Of a stretch of 57,814 nt of DNA, positions 30,836-39,575 are shown piece after piece. Within the stretch, counting starts at the first letter, position 1; every line of letters starts with the position of its first letter. The stretch is from Bacteroidota bacterium (GTDB taxonomy: Bacteria > Bacteroidota > Bacteroidia > Bacteroidales > BM520): contig PDRJ01000034.1 of NCBI GenBank assembly GCA_002748065.1, positions 1 through 57,814 on the forward strand, given 5' to 3'. The notes under the pieces were generated by a model, which had not been told where the DNA came from, ran no database searches, and saw nothing but the letters and a program-made list of their open reading frames with translations. A program made the position numbers and the translations under genes.

Positions 30836-30869
30836 CAAACTTACGTATTTTTGATCTCTCTTTCACAAA
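30836..30869 (-). promoter_or_regulatory. Probable mpl promoter
   Basis: On the minus strand TTTG (30866-30869), a 22-base spacer and TAAGTTTG (30836-30843). The predicted start lies about 15 bases before the mpl ATG, which supports the start chosen at 30815. Confidence 0.5.
30846..30853 (+). promoter_or_regulatory. Possible -7 box for the MBL-fold gene
   Basis: TATTTTTG fits TAnnTTTG, 25 bases before the ATG at 30879. No good -33 element is seen. It lies within the span of the opposing mpl promoter, so the two may interfere. Confidence 0.4.
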
Positions 30870-30878
30870 AACGACACC

Positions 30879-31718
30879 ATGAAACTTATCCCTATCATCA
30901 GCGAAGAGTGGAAAATGGATGCCGGAGCTTGCTTTGGAGTCATCCCAAAATCGTTATGGAGCAAAGTCTACCCGGAGGATGAAGCCAACCTCCTCAAACT
31001 CTGCAACAGGCTTTTACTGGTTAAAACCGACCGGCGCACTGTTCTTATAGACACAGGATTCGGCAGTAAACAGAGCGAAAAATACTACCAATACAAGTAC
31101 ATCTACGAAAAAAAGCCCCTTGCGACCAGCTTAGCAGCAGCAAATATCTCCGTGGAAGAGATCACCGACGTGCTCCTCACCCATCTACACGACGACCATG
31201 TGGGGGGAGCCACGAAGAAGCAGGGGGAGCAGTTGAAGGAGGTCTTCCCCAACGCACACTACTGGGTAAGCCGAGCACAATGGGAGTGGGCGCACGCCCC
31301 CAACAAACGCGAAAGTGCCGCCTACTTCCCTGACAATCACACCCTGCTGGCCAAGAGCGGACGAATCACTTTAGTAGAAGAAGAGGGAGAACATATCCCC
31401 GGTATCTTTTTCCGCATCTACGACGGGCACACCCGTGGACAGATCATTCCCGAGATTCGTTATCAGGGGAAAACCGTTGCCTACATGGCAGACTTCATCC
31501 CCTCCTCGGCACATCTTCCACTGGTGTATATCGCGGCGGTTGATGTGGAGCCCCTAAAGGTTTTAAAAGAGAAAGAGGCCTACCTGAAAAGAGCAGTCGA
31601 AGAGCAACACATCCTCTTCTTTGAGCATGACCACTACTTTGAGGCCTGTACGGTCAAAGAGACCCCCAAAGGGTTTGCTGTACGGGAACGGGGAAAACTG
31701 GCAACGTTCTTAGGATAA
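30879..31718 (+). CDS. MBL-fold metal-dependent hydrolase
   Basis: 279-aa cytoplasmic protein of the metallo-beta-lactamase fold. The metal site is complete: LLTHLHDDHVGG (the HxHxDH motif, residues about 105-115), a His in YDGHTRGQIIPE, the bridging Asp in VAYMADFIPSS and the last His in FFEHDHYFEACTV. The overall layout resembles lactonase or general hydrolase members (AttM/YtnP-like). Its natural substrate cannot be told from sequence. It converges on the flavodiiron gene with one base between the stops. Confidence 0.85.
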   Translation: MKLIPIISEEWKMDAGACFGVIPKSLWSKVYPEDEANLLKLCNRLLLVKTDRRTVLIDTGFGSKQSEKYYQYKYIYEKKPLATSLAAANISVEEITDVLLTHLHDDHVGGATKKQGEQLKEVFPNAHYWVSRAQWEWAHAPNKRESAAYFPDNHTLLAKSGRITLVEEEGEHIPGIFFRIYDGHTRGQIIPEIRYQGKTVAYMADFIPSSAHLPLVYIAAVDVEPLKVLKEKEAYLKRAVEEQHILFFEHDHYFEACTVKETPKGFAVRERGKLATFLG

Positions 31719-31719
31719 A

Positions 31720-32934
31720 TTATCCATTCTTTTTGAGCAGCTGCTCACCAAACGCACGACCATAGTCGAGGCACTGCTGAAGTTCCTCCTCCATGGGGGT
31801 AAACTTAAAGAAGACCCCCTCCCCCACATACTTGAGTTTCAAAAGTCGAAGATTGGACTCAATCATTTTGCTGTTCTCACCACTCCAACCATAAGAGCCG
31901 AAGGAACCAGCAAGTTTTCCCTTATCACGAAGGGGATTGATCAGGGCAAAAAGGCGATAGATGGGTAGAAGAATATTTTGGTTGATCACGGGTGACCCCA
32001 CAATCAGAGCACTGCAACGGGTAAGTTTCTCATCCAACTCCCCGATGGGTGTCATCTCAATATCCTGGACTTCCACCTCCAGATCTCCTGCTTGCCTTAT
32101 GCCTTCAGCAATCTTTTCGGCAATCATCCCGGATTTATTATAGGCTGAAACATAGGGGATATAAACAAACTTTTTCTCCGGCTTTTCCAAATAGGCTTTT
32201 GAGAGTTGCTCCGATTTATCCACAATCTCCTTCCATTGGGAGCGCAGAATGGGGCCGTGGCCGGGGCATATGGCTTTTATCTCCAGGAGACGAATTTTAT
32301 CAATGGCCTTCAGCATAAACTTACTATAGGGCTTCAGGATCACGTCAAAATAGTAGTCAAAGGCATCGCTCCAGTCGCCCACAAGATCATCAAACATCTC
32401 GGGATGGGCAAAATGGGCACCAAAAGAGTCACAGGTAAAGAGCAACTGATCCTCCTCCAGGTAGGTATAAATAGAGTCGGGCCAGTGGAGGTTAGGGGCA
32501 TTGATAAAACGCAGGGTCTTATTTCCCAAATCCAGGGTATGACCCTCTTTTACCACCAGGTGTTCAAAATCATCCCCTATCATATCGGTAAGATAGCGAA
32601 TGGCATTTTGACTTCCCACCACCACGGCATGGGGTGCCAGATCCAGCAGCCTACGCACGTTACCGCTATGATCCGGCTCCGTATGGTTGAGAATGATATA
32701 GGCGATCTCGGCCGGATCCGTCACTTCACGGATTTTCGCTTCATACTCCTCCCAGAATTTCTCCTTGGTGGTCTCCACAATGGCCTTTTTCTCCGCATTG
32801 ATAAAGTAGCTATTGTACGTGGTTCCATACTTTGTCTCCATGACCACATCAAATGTGACGATATCATTATCAATAACACCAACCCATTGAACATCGGGGG
32901 TTATCTGCAATATTTTCTGTTCTGTTTTACCCAT
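31720..32934 (-). CDS. Flavodiiron protein (FprA / ROO type oxygen or NO reductase)
   Basis: Two-domain 404-aa cytoplasmic enzyme that reduces O2 to water or NO to N2O, protecting anaerobes. The N-terminal MBL domain holds the di-iron ligands: [15 protein letters not shown], His of [12 protein letters not shown], Asp of [14 protein letters not shown] and His of [10 protein letters not shown]. The C-terminal flavodoxin-like FMN domain begins near residue 255 ([20 protein letters not shown]) and includes [13 protein letters not shown] and [11 protein letters not shown]. No rubredoxin domain is fused, so an external electron donor is needed. Its presence suggests an anaerobic or microaerobic lifestyle. 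Confidence 0.92.
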   Translation of the reverse strand: MGKTEQKILQITPDVQWVGVIDNDIVTFDVVMETKYGTTYNSYFINAEKKAIVETTKEKFWEEYEAKIREVTDPAEIAYIILNHTEPDHSGNVRRLLDLAPHAVVVGSQNAIRYLTDMIGDDFEHLVVKEGHTLDLGNKTLRFINAPNLHWPDSIYTYLEEDQLLFTCDSFGAHFAHPEMFDDLVGDWSDAFDYYFDVILKPYSKFMLKAIDKIRLLEIKAICPGHGPILRSQWKEIVDKSEQLSKAYLEKPEKKFVYIPYVSAYNKSGMIAEKIAEGIRQAGDLEVEVQDIEMTPIGELDEKLTRCSALIVGSPVINQNILLPIYRLFALINPLRDKGKLAGSFGSYGWSGENSKMIESNLRLLKLKYVGEGVFFKFTPMEEELQQCLDYGRAFGEQLLKKNG

Positions 32935-32971
32935 GATTTTTCTCTCTAGTAAGATTTTCCGTATAATGGGT

Positions 32972-32979
32972 CAAAAGTA
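32972..32979 (-). promoter_or_regulatory. Possible -7 box for the flavodiiron gene
   Basis: Minus-strand TACTTTTG lies 38 bases before the start codon. No matching -33 element is visible. Confidence 0.35.
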
Positions 32980-33012
32980 TCAAATCTCAAGCACATAGAA
33001 AAATAAAGGGGC

Positions 33013-35277
33013 TTAATTCTTCCCTTCATAGTAATTCACGAGTGCTCGGCAAAAGGGGTTACTGCGAGAACGGATCCTGGCATTGTATGCTCGCTTCAAC
33101 GGGTTCAAGCGCCGATTCCCCTTGGCATAGAAGGAGCCGGTACGTACCCATTGATGTGCCATATCGTACTCTCCCATCCTTAATCCTATTTTAATCAACA
33201 ATTTACGAGGAATAGCGAGTTTTCTTGATGCCGCAACATGCAGCAGATCCACAGCAAGATGGGGCGCCTCATATGACAGCGCATCGGCCATTCCTATGGA
33301 GAGGGTCTCCCGTTGTTGTGTGGCCAACAGTTCAGCAACCCCCACCTGTTGAAAGGAGGGATTCTCCAGATGGATCTCCCGAACAGCCCGGGCAACCCAC
33401 AAATAGTGCTTCGCAGCCTCCTCTTCCCGCCCCTTCTCCAAGGAAAGGCGACAACTGTCCAAGTGATGATAGTAATCCAAATAGGGCTGATACTTTTTTT
33501 GCAACGCATGCACCGCAGAGATCTCCAGACCACAGCGGGCAGCCTGCGCCATAGGCATCTCGTCGAACAGAGCCACCCCGGCCGCATAATCGTGCGTACC
33601 AAAACATTGTTTCAGCTGCCACATCTTCCTGCGGAAGTTGATCTTCAAGCTGTCGCAGCGGCACCGATGCACTCGCTCCTGAAGCGCCTTTTGCCGGTTT
33701 GCCACCGCATAACGGTATGCTTTTCCCTCGTGAGCCCCATCATCCAGAGCAGCCCCCCCTAACCAGGAAGCTCCGGCTCCATGTTCAAGCGCATCGATCT
33801 GCCTCTTTACCGACACCGCATACTCCCGATCCAAATAGAGGGCATCGATACGTGCCGCTTCGTAAAAAAAATAGAGCGCCTCCTGGGAAGAGTAGCGCCT
33901 TTTCACCATCAATCCCTGGTCAAAGAGGGCTTGGTAAAGATGTTCAAAGAGGGTATGAACCTCCCCATAGGCGTTGAGGAATCCCCCGGAGTTGAGGTAG
34001 ATCTCAAAGGCCTCATTCAGGTACTGTTCGGCAAACTCATAATTCCCGATGGCAATGGTTCGACGGCTGATAAGCAGGTAGGAGTCATAGAGGCCTCTCC
34101 AGGAGCGCCCCAGCAGCGACTGCACCTCCTCCGAAAGAGTGTCACCCCTCAGCGCATAAAAGGCAGCATTCTCCCCCAAAGCGATGGCATGGGTGTAGTT
34201 CTCTTGAGAGAGGCGATGCTCAGCCTCCGTTAAAAAGAGTTGTGCGGCTCGTGCGCAGACCACACGATAAAAGTCGGTATACGCCATCCGATAGGCCACG
34301 GCAAAACTATCCACCACACTGAAACGGTCATCCAGGCGGCCAAGGTCATAAACCAGGTTTTTATAGTGATAATCCACCTTGCCCGCGAGGTCAAACCAGA
34401 AGAGGCTTTGGTTGAAAAAGGCCTCCGAGAGCCGGGTGGCATCGGGGCAGGTCGGTGCACTCTCCCGGAGGGTGCGCTCCAGGTTCCACTTCAAGCTGTT
34501 CAGCCTTCCGGAGAGGCGGCGCATATCTCCGGCATAATCGGCAGGATCTGTCCCGGAAGCGGGAAGATGGTCGGGAAATGAAGCCTCGACCAACCGTTGA
34601 GCCACCCGTCGGTAGTCCAAATAGTGCAGGTAAAAGGAGGCTAGTGTGGAGCTATCCCGAGGATCCATTACCCCCATACGGCGAAGCAGGGTGTCAGAAA
34701 TATCCGAGGCCGCATAATAGTCCTGTATCACCCGCGAAAGGGCATCAAACTCTTCAAAATCAGCTTCACGGTAGATAAAATGAAGCGCTGCTAACCGAAG
34801 GGAGTCGGGGTGGATACCTCCGGAAAGGCTCACCTTTAGGGCATAGGCCGGGCGATCCTCCTCCCGAAAGACCTCCCTCCAATCTCCCGGAATCGTAACG
34901 CCGTTGTTCCCCACATAATCCCAACGAAGGTTTATGGAGGAGGGCAGCAGAGAGCCGGAAAGGTCAAACCCTCGGTACACCGTTGTTCCCCGGATGGAGT
35001 CCAACGTCACCACAAGATCGAGGGTGCTCCCGGAAAGGGTATAGGAAAAGTCGTAATAGATGGCGTAGCGTGCTTGATCGATGGGGAAGCCAGAAGAGCG
35101 GGAAATCACTTTTAGGAAGGAGTTGCAGGTCAGGGATGATTCACAAGAGACATCGGCCACGGCAAACACCTTTACCCCCTTCACCCTTCCCTGGTACTGC
35201 TCTTGGGCGACAAGACTCCCTCCACAAAGAGCGAGAAGCAGCATATAACCGCAAAGGAAAGCGTACCGCATAGTCAT
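33013..35277 (-). CDS. Exported protein of unknown function, helical repeat-rich
   Basis: 754 aa that I do not recognise. A signal peptide is clear (RYAFLCGYMLLLALCGGSLVAQ). Residues about 25-165 look beta-rich (VKGVKVFAVADVSCES). From about 170 to the end it is largely helical, with paired-helix stretches resembling degenerate TPRs (NYTHAIALGENAAFYALRGD, NYEFAEQYLNEAFEIYLNSG). Scattered Cys such as HRCRCDS occur near residue 548. It ends LVNYYEGKN without a T9SS sorting tail. ATG 35275-35277 is used, but ATG 35269-35271 is equally good given the promoter position. A periplasmic scaffold role is possible but unproven. Confidence 0.8.
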   Translation of the reverse strand: MTMRYAFLCGYMLLLALCGGSLVAQEQYQGRVKGVKVFAVADVSCESSLTCNSFLKVISRSSGFPIDQARYAIYYDFSYTLSGSTLDLVVTLDSIRGTTVYRGFDLSGSLLPSSINLRWDYVGNNGVTIPGDWREVFREEDRPAYALKVSLSGGIHPDSLRLAALHFIYREADFEEFDALSRVIQDYYAASDISDTLLRRMGVMDPRDSSTLASFYLHYLDYRRVAQRLVEASFPDHLPASGTDPADYAGDMRRLSGRLNSLKWNLERTLRESAPTCPDATRLSEAFFNQSLFWFDLAGKVDYHYKNLVYDLGRLDDRFSVVDSFAVAYRMAYTDFYRVVCARAAQLFLTEAEHRLSQENYTHAIALGENAAFYALRGDTLSEEVQSLLGRSWRGLYDSYLLISRRTIAIGNYEFAEQYLNEAFEIYLNSGGFLNAYGEVHTLFEHLYQALFDQGLMVKRRYSSQEALYFFYEAARIDALYLDREYAVSVKRQIDALEHGAGASWLGGAALDDGAHEGKAYRYAVANRQKALQERVHRCRCDSLKINFRRKMWQLKQCFGTHDYAAGVALFDEMPMAQAARCGLEISAVHALQKKYQPYLDYYHHLDSCRLSLEKGREEEAAKHYLWVARAVREIHLENPSFQQVGVAELLATQQRETLSIGMADALSYEAPHLAVDLLHVAASRKLAIPRKLLIKIGLRMGEYDMAHQWVRTGSFYAKGNRRLNPLKRAYNARIRSRSNPFCRALVNYYEGKN

Positions 35278-35281
35278 GGGG

Positions 35282-35289
35282 CAAAGATA
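35282..35289 (-). promoter_or_regulatory. -7 box for the 754-aa exported protein gene
   Basis: Perfect minus-strand TATCTTTG only 4 to 10 bases before the possible start codons, with TTG (35306-35308) 16 bases upstream. The mRNA would be almost leaderless. Confidence 0.5.
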
Positions 35290-35321
35290 AAAAGATAAGC
35301 AGACGCAACGTAGCAGGGCAC

Positions 35322-35363
35322 AAAAAACAACACAGCCGACAACGTACGTCGTCGGCTGTGTTG
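35322..35363 (-). terminator. Intrinsic terminator of the tRNA-Leu pair
   Basis: A perfect 13-bp stem (35328-35340 with 35351-35363) is followed on the minus strand by six T (35322-35327). It starts 3 bases after the CCA end of tRNA-Leu(CAG). Confidence 0.9.
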
Positions 35364-35365
35364 CT

Positions 35366-35452
35366 TGGTGCCCAGAACAGGAATCGAACCTGCACTCACA
35401 AAAGTGAACTAGTCCCTGAAACTAGCGCGTCTACCAATTCCGCCATCTGGGC
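35366..35452 (-). tRNA. tRNA-Leu (anticodon CAG), CCA encoded
   Basis: 87 nt on the minus strand. The acceptor GCCCAGA pairs with TCTGGGC, then A and an encoded CCA (35366-35368). The D arm has TTGGTAGACGC, the anticodon loop reads TT-CAG-GG between CTAGT-type stem halves, a long variable arm (TCACTTTTGTGA) marks a class II tRNA, and GGTTCGATTCC is the T arm. Second of two tandem tRNA-Leu genes. Confidence 0.95.
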
Positions 35453-35486
35453 GAACTACCTTGCATGGAAGGAAGAACAAAAAAAG

Positions 35487-35570
35487 TGCCCAGGACAAGA
35501 GTCGAACTTGCACGGCCTATCGGCCACTACCCCCTCAAAGTAGCGTGTCTACCAATTCCACCACCTGGGC
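35487..35570 (-). tRNA. tRNA-Leu (anticodon GAG), CCA not encoded
   Basis: 84 nt on the minus strand. The acceptor GCCCAGG pairs with CCTGGGC and the discriminator is A. The anticodon loop is TT-GAG-GG, the variable arm GGCCGATAGGCC is a perfect hairpin, and the T arm is AGTTCGACTCT. The bases after the discriminator read CTTTTT, so CCA must be added enzymatically, unlike its neighbour 34 bases downstream. Confidence 0.94.
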
Positions 35571-35589
35571 ATTTCCCCTTTCGGGAGTG

Positions 35590-35618
35590 CAAAGATATAA
35601 AATATTTTATTCCTGCAA
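35590..35618 (-). promoter_or_regulatory. Promoter of the tRNA-Leu operon
   Basis: On the minus strand TTG (35616-35618), an 18-base spacer and perfect TATCTTTG (35590-35597). Predicted start about 13 bases before tRNA-Leu(GAG). Confidence 0.7.
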
Positions 35619-35975
35619 TTCTTTCTTAAAAAAATCCTCACCACCATCCGAAAGTTTTTACAAAAAGATGTAGTTTGGTAATTCTGCACACCTCTTTATT
35701 GTTTGTTCAACTCTCCCCCATTGAATAATTCGATATTAGATAGCGTCCGTCTATAACGTCCGACTTCTTCGTTATGCTTGACTTCAAAATGGTCATTTCG
35801 GCTTTGCTCAACACATTGCTCTTACCTCAGTAAACACCCCTATTTCAGCCTTTGCAAGCCTCGAGTTTGAACGTTCTATACAGGGGCTGCTCAAAAACGC
35901 CAACGTAATGGAGAGGCATTAGGTTGCCGAGCACACATGCTTAGCCCCTTTTTTAAAAAAAAATGTTAAAAAAAG
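35619..35975. other. Gene-free stretch between the tRNA promoter and the tetR promoter
   Basis: AT-rich spacer. Apart from repeat copy 2 (35741-35896) I see no gene, RNA or terminator. Its last 40 bases are a poly-T/poly-A run leading into the tetR promoter. Confidence 0.6.
35741..35896. repeat. Dispersed intergenic repeat, copy 2
   Basis: 156 bp in the same orientation as copy 1. It begins TAGCGTCCGTCTATAACGTC, has CTATTTCAGCCTTTGCAAGC near position 35850, and ends CAGGGGCTGCTCAAA. It lacks the 55-bp internal segment of copies 1 and 3. Confidence 0.75.
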
Positions 35976-36005
35976 TTTGCCGAATTAAAAACTTATTTAC
36001 CTTTG
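35976..36005 (+). promoter_or_regulatory. Promoter of the tetR-efflux locus
   Basis: TTTG (35976-35979), an 18-base spacer and TACCTTTG (35998-36005), both matching the consensus. Start near 36012, giving a leader of about 28 nt. No clear palindromic operator overlaps it. Confidence 0.65.
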
Positions 36006-36039
36006 GACCGTTTTAACAAACTAGTCGAATAGATAAATC

Positions 36040-36630
36040 ATGGCGGTTAACAAAGATGACTTCAGGGACACCATTATCAAAAATGCGAAAACAGTATTTT
36101 CAAAATTTGGTTTTAGAAAGACGACGATGGATGAAATCGCCGCCTCCGTTCGAAAGGGTAAAAGTTCCATATACTATTACTTTAGCAGCAAAGAAGATGT
36201 ATTTAATGCCGTTGTGGAACAGGAAGCCAATGAATTGCGTCAGCAGATTCTTGGAGAAGTCAGTAATGCGGATTCAGCACTGGCTAAACTACGTGTATAT
36301 ATAATTACCCGATTGAAGACATTGGATAAAATGAATAATCTTTCCAATGCACTTCGTAACGATTATCTTATGCATCTTGATTTTATTGCTGAACTACGCA
36401 CACGTTACCGCGATGAAGAGATTCAAGCAATGAAGGATATTCTCGATTATGGCGTAAAGGAAGAACATTTGAATATCCCGGATGTGGACATAACCGCTAC
36501 AGCCATTGTGCTTATGATCGGAGGACTTGAGTTGAATTATTTTATTCAGCCCCATGATGAAGAAATGATCTCTTTGGAAGCCGGTTTGGATCATATTCTT
36601 GATATGGTTTATAATGGCTTAAAAACTTAA
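36040..36630 (+). CDS. TetR/AcrR family transcriptional regulator
   Basis: 196 aa. The N-terminal helix-turn-helix domain is clear: IIKNAKTVFSKFGFRKTTMD, EIAASVRKGKSSIYYYFSSK and EDVFNAVVEQEANEL (residues about 10-60). The C-terminal helical ligand domain is not assignable to a known inducer. Placed 237 bases upstream of the tolC-type gene and on the same strand, it probably represses the efflux genes, and perhaps itself, until a pump substrate binds. Confidence 0.9.
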   Translation: MAVNKDDFRDTIIKNAKTVFSKFGFRKTTMDEIAASVRKGKSSIYYYFSSKEDVFNAVVEQEANELRQQILGEVSNADSALAKLRVYIITRLKTLDKMNNLSNALRNDYLMHLDFIAELRTRYRDEEIQAMKDILDYGVKEEHLNIPDVDITATAIVLMIGGLELNYFIQPHDEEMISLEAGLDHILDMVYNGLKT

Positions 36631-36822
36631 TTTTTTTTCTTTGGTTTCGACTATTTTATAAAAATAATCAAAAAGTATAACGTTCAAAAATTAACACCTT
36701 TTTTATAAAAAAAACGCTCAAGACGATAAAAAGAGACACAACCTTATAGGGGCGGAAATTGGAAGACCGAGGTTGGAATTTGAGCGACACCTTGTTACGG
36801 ACCTTACCGTTTAAAGATCAAG

Positions 36823-36853
36823 CTAAAAGCTAACAATTAGAACCTAAAAGCTA
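36823..36853 (+). promoter_or_regulatory. Paired direct repeat CTAAAAGCTA upstream of tolC
   Basis: Two exact 10-base copies (36823-36832 and 36844-36853) start 21 bases apart, two helical turns, just before the tolC start. They could be an operator or part of the shared leader; no test is possible here. Confidence 0.3.
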
Positions 36854-36867
36854 CAAAATACAAACAG

Positions 36868-38370
36868 ATGAAAACAATGAAAAAAATGATGATGTCGCTG
36901 CTGCTGGTAGCAGGAGTGATACCCCTTGTTTCAGCGCAACAATCGTTGTCGCTTGACAGTTGCCGCCAGATGGCTTTGCGGCACAACCACAAAATTTTGA
37001 TTGCTCAACAGGAGCACAACGCGGCCGGTAGTCTGGAGAAGGCTGCCAAAACACAGCTATTCCCTGAGATATCTGTCAATGGCGTATATTCATATATGAA
37101 TAAATTGTCGAGTTATGACATCGCTACTCCGGAGATGAATCTCCCGGTGGGCTCTTTGGCGGCAGATGGATCATGGACCATCACTCCCGATGATACGGAA
37201 AACACCTGGGTTGATTTGGGAAATGGCACCTATGCTCCTTTGGATTCCCAGGGGGTGCCTTTTGACCCCACTGTAAATCCGGAGAAACTCATAATCTCTG
37301 ACTGGGCCTATATTCCGGCTATTGACACTACATTAAAGATTGGCCAGCACCATAATTTCCTTGGTGGGGTAAATGTTACGCAACCTATCTATATGGGTGG
37401 TAAGATCAGGGAGCTCATTAAAGTTGCCGGTTATACAGAAAAAATATCGGCCTCCACATTGCAGAAGGCCAAGAGTGATATTGTATATAAGGTGGATGAA
37501 GCATATTACCGTGTTTTGCAGGTACAACAGAAGGTAATCCTTGCAACAGAAGCTAAGGAGCTACTTGAGAAGATTGTTGCTGATGTTGAAGGGTATAAAG
37601 CAGAGGGGCTTGTTACACAAAATGAAGTAATGCAGGCTCAGGTAAAACTCAACGAAGCAAAACTTAATCTTGTAAAAGCAAAGAATGGCCTTAAGTTATC
37701 CAAGATGGCTCTCAATCAGCTTGTCGGCCTGGATATAACCCAGCCCGTCATTCTTTCAGACACCATTGACAGTCAGATTTTTCGCATTTCTAATGGTGAC
37801 TATTCAGCACAGGCCATGGTACATCGTTCAGAACTTAATGCATTGCAACAGGGAGTCAATATTGCTGAGTCGCAGGTAAAGATAGCCCGATCCCGGTATC
37901 TTCCCAACATAGGTGTTACCGCATCATACCTTTTTGTAACGCCCAATATCTACGACAGTTTTGAAGATAATCTTGGTAATGACTGGAATGTAGTGGTAGC
38001 CTGCAACATCCCCATTTTTCACTGGAACGATAGGAAGCACACACTGGATGCCTCAAAACATGAATCCATGGCAGCACAGCTACGCTATGATGAGGCTCGT
38101 GAGATGATAATGCTTCAGGTTGAACAAGCTCGCCAACAGTGCATCGTTTCTGCTGAGTCGGTAGTGCTTGCCGAGAAGAATCTTTTACAGGCAAAAGAGA
38201 ATCTGAATATCCATCGGGATAACCTCCAGGAAGGCATGTGTACGGTAAATGATGTATTACAGGCTGAAGTCATGTGGCAAAAAGCTTATGATCAGCTTAT
38301 TGAAGCCAGGGCCCATAACAGGGTAAATTACGCTTATCTTGAAAATGTTAGTGGAATAAGTTTAAAATAA
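36868..38370 (+). CDS. TolC-family outer-membrane efflux protein
   Basis: Outer-membrane channel partner of a tripartite pump, 500 aa. Signal peptide KMMMSLLLVAGVIPLVSAQQ. The two OEP repeats show the helical, Ala/Gln/Leu-rich heptads of TolC tunnels (for example YKAEGLVTQNEVMQAQVKLN and YDEAREMIMLQVEQARQQ). An insertion of about 110 residues (about 80-170) carrying the aromatic TPDDTENTWVDLGNGTYAP separates the first strand from the tunnel helix. Spacer sequences before it are partly repeated before the next gene. Confidence 0.9.
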   Translation: MKTMKKMMMSLLLVAGVIPLVSAQQSLSLDSCRQMALRHNHKILIAQQEHNAAGSLEKAAKTQLFPEISVNGVYSYMNKLSSYDIATPEMNLPVGSLAADGSWTITPDDTENTWVDLGNGTYAPLDSQGVPFDPTVNPEKLIISDWAYIPAIDTTLKIGQHHNFLGGVNVTQPIYMGGKIRELIKVAGYTEKISASTLQKAKSDIVYKVDEAYYRVLQVQQKVILATEAKELLEKIVADVEGYKAEGLVTQNEVMQAQVKLNEAKLNLVKAKNGLKLSKMALNQLVGLDITQPVILSDTIDSQIFRISNGDYSAQAMVHRSELNALQQGVNIAESQVKIARSRYLPNIGVTASYLFVTPNIYDSFEDNLGNDWNVVVACNIPIFHWNDRKHTLDASKHESMAAQLRYDEAREMIMLQVEQARQQCIVSAESVVLAEKNLLQAKENLNIHRDNLQEGMCTVNDVLQAEVMWQKAYDQLIEARAHNRVNYAYLENVSGISLK

Positions 38371-38390
38371 TCATCCAACGAAACACCACA

Positions 38391-38436
38391 TTATAGGGAG
38401 AGAAGTTGGAAGACCGAAGACCGAAGTTGGAAGAGA
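38391..38436 (+). repeat. GAAGACCGAAG short repeat in the tolC-adaptor spacer
   Basis: TTATAGGGAGAGAAGTTGG followed by tandem AAGACCGAAGACCGAAG and GTTGGAAG. The same composite, with one GAAGACCGA unit, lies at 36745-36778 before tolC, and a related inverted run lies at 45229-45275. Confidence 0.6.
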
Positions 38437-38524
38437 TTTTTTTTTGCAAATGTTGCGGTTAAAGCAAGTCAAAGGTCTCAAGAGATAAATATATGAGAAA
38501 CAACAAGAAACAAAATACAAACAG

Positions 38525-39565
38525 ATGAAAAAGAATGTGTTAATGATTTTCAGCATACTAATGCTGGTCATGGTCGGCTGTAATAATCAGGCTACAACAC
38601 CTGCCGAAAAAGAGATTAAAATCCCGACTGTTAAGACTGCCATTGCGCAGCAGAACAATTACGATCCGGTATTACGTTTTTCCGGAACCATGGTTGCCAA
38701 TCGTGAAGCCAACCTGGGATCTGCACTTCCCGGTCGTGTGGAGAAATGTTTTTATCCGGTAAACAAAAATGTTAAGGCTGGAGAATTACTCATAAAACTC
38801 TCCGGAGAGCTACTACATCAGGCGGAAGCTGAGAACAATGCCATTCAAAAGGATTACGATCGTGTTGCTCGGTTATACGAGAAAGGGAGTGTTACAGCAC
38901 AGCAATACGACCATGTTTCAGCAAAGCTGGAGGCCTCCAATGCCAAAACCACGATGATGCGTAATTTCTCTGAGATCCGCGCGCCTTTTGATGGCACCAT
39001 TGTGGATTATATTGTCAACGAAGGGGAAGTATACGCTATCGCTCCGGGGCTGAAACCCGGATATTCGTACACCAGTGGTGTTGTTCGTTTGATGCAGTTG
39101 GATACGGTAAAGATAGCCATTGAAGTACCACAGGTCGATTTTCATCATATTCACCTGGGGCAAGAGGCTACCGTATCCATGGAGGCATTGGGAGATACCA
39201 CATTCACTGCGGTGGTAACACGTATATTACCCTATTTTTCAACCGTGACACGTACTGCGACGGTAGAGCTATCGATTCCGAATCCAGACAGAATAATATA
39301 CCCCGGGATGTATGCTGAAGTGGCTGTTAATATGCCATCCACAACAGGTATTTTTGTTCCTCAGGAGAGCATATTCAACCTTTCCGGTACGGGTCAGGAG
39401 TACGTTTTTGCACTCCAGGGAACCCATGTAAAGAGACTTTCGGTGAAGCGTGTATTTAATGTAGATGACATGGTTGCTGTTGAAGGCATTGACAATGGCA
39501 CCACCATTCTTACAACCGGTATCCGCAAAGTATATGATGGAAGTGAAGTTAATGTAATCAGGTAA
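38525..39565 (+). CDS. RND efflux periplasmic adaptor (membrane fusion protein), lipoprotein
   Basis: 346 aa. The lipobox LVMVGCNN puts the lipid-anchored Cys at residue 19. The barrel-sandwich parts are ALPGRVEKCFYPVNKNVKAG and IRAPFDGTIVDYIVNEGEVY, linked by a short helical hairpin (RLYEKGSVTAQQYDHVSAKL). A beta-barrel domain and membrane-proximal domain follow (IYPGMYAEVAVNMP). It connects the RND pump to the TolC-like channel. It starts with the same leader end, ACAAAATACAAACAGATGAA, as tolC. Confidence 0.93.
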   Translation: MKKNVLMIFSILMLVMVGCNNQATTPAEKEIKIPTVKTAIAQQNNYDPVLRFSGTMVANREANLGSALPGRVEKCFYPVNKNVKAGELLIKLSGELLHQAEAENNAIQKDYDRVARLYEKGSVTAQQYDHVSAKLEASNAKTTMMRNFSEIRAPFDGTIVDYIVNEGEVYAIAPGLKPGYSYTSGVVRLMQLDTVKIAIEVPQVDFHHIHLGQEATVSMEALGDTTFTAVVTRILPYFSTVTRTATVELSIPNPDRIIYPGMYAEVAVNMPSTTGIFVPQESIFNLSGTGQEYVFALQGTHVKRLSVKRVFNVDDMVAVEGIDNGTTILTTGIRKVYDGSEVNVIR

Positions 39566-39570
39566 GGAGA
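39564..39570 (+). promoter_or_regulatory. Strong Shine-Dalgarno of the RND pump gene
   Basis: AAGGAGA ends 5 bases before the pump ATG (39576). Most genes in this window lack such a site, so it stands out and fixes the start. Confidence 0.6.
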
Positions 39571-39575
39571 GCGAT

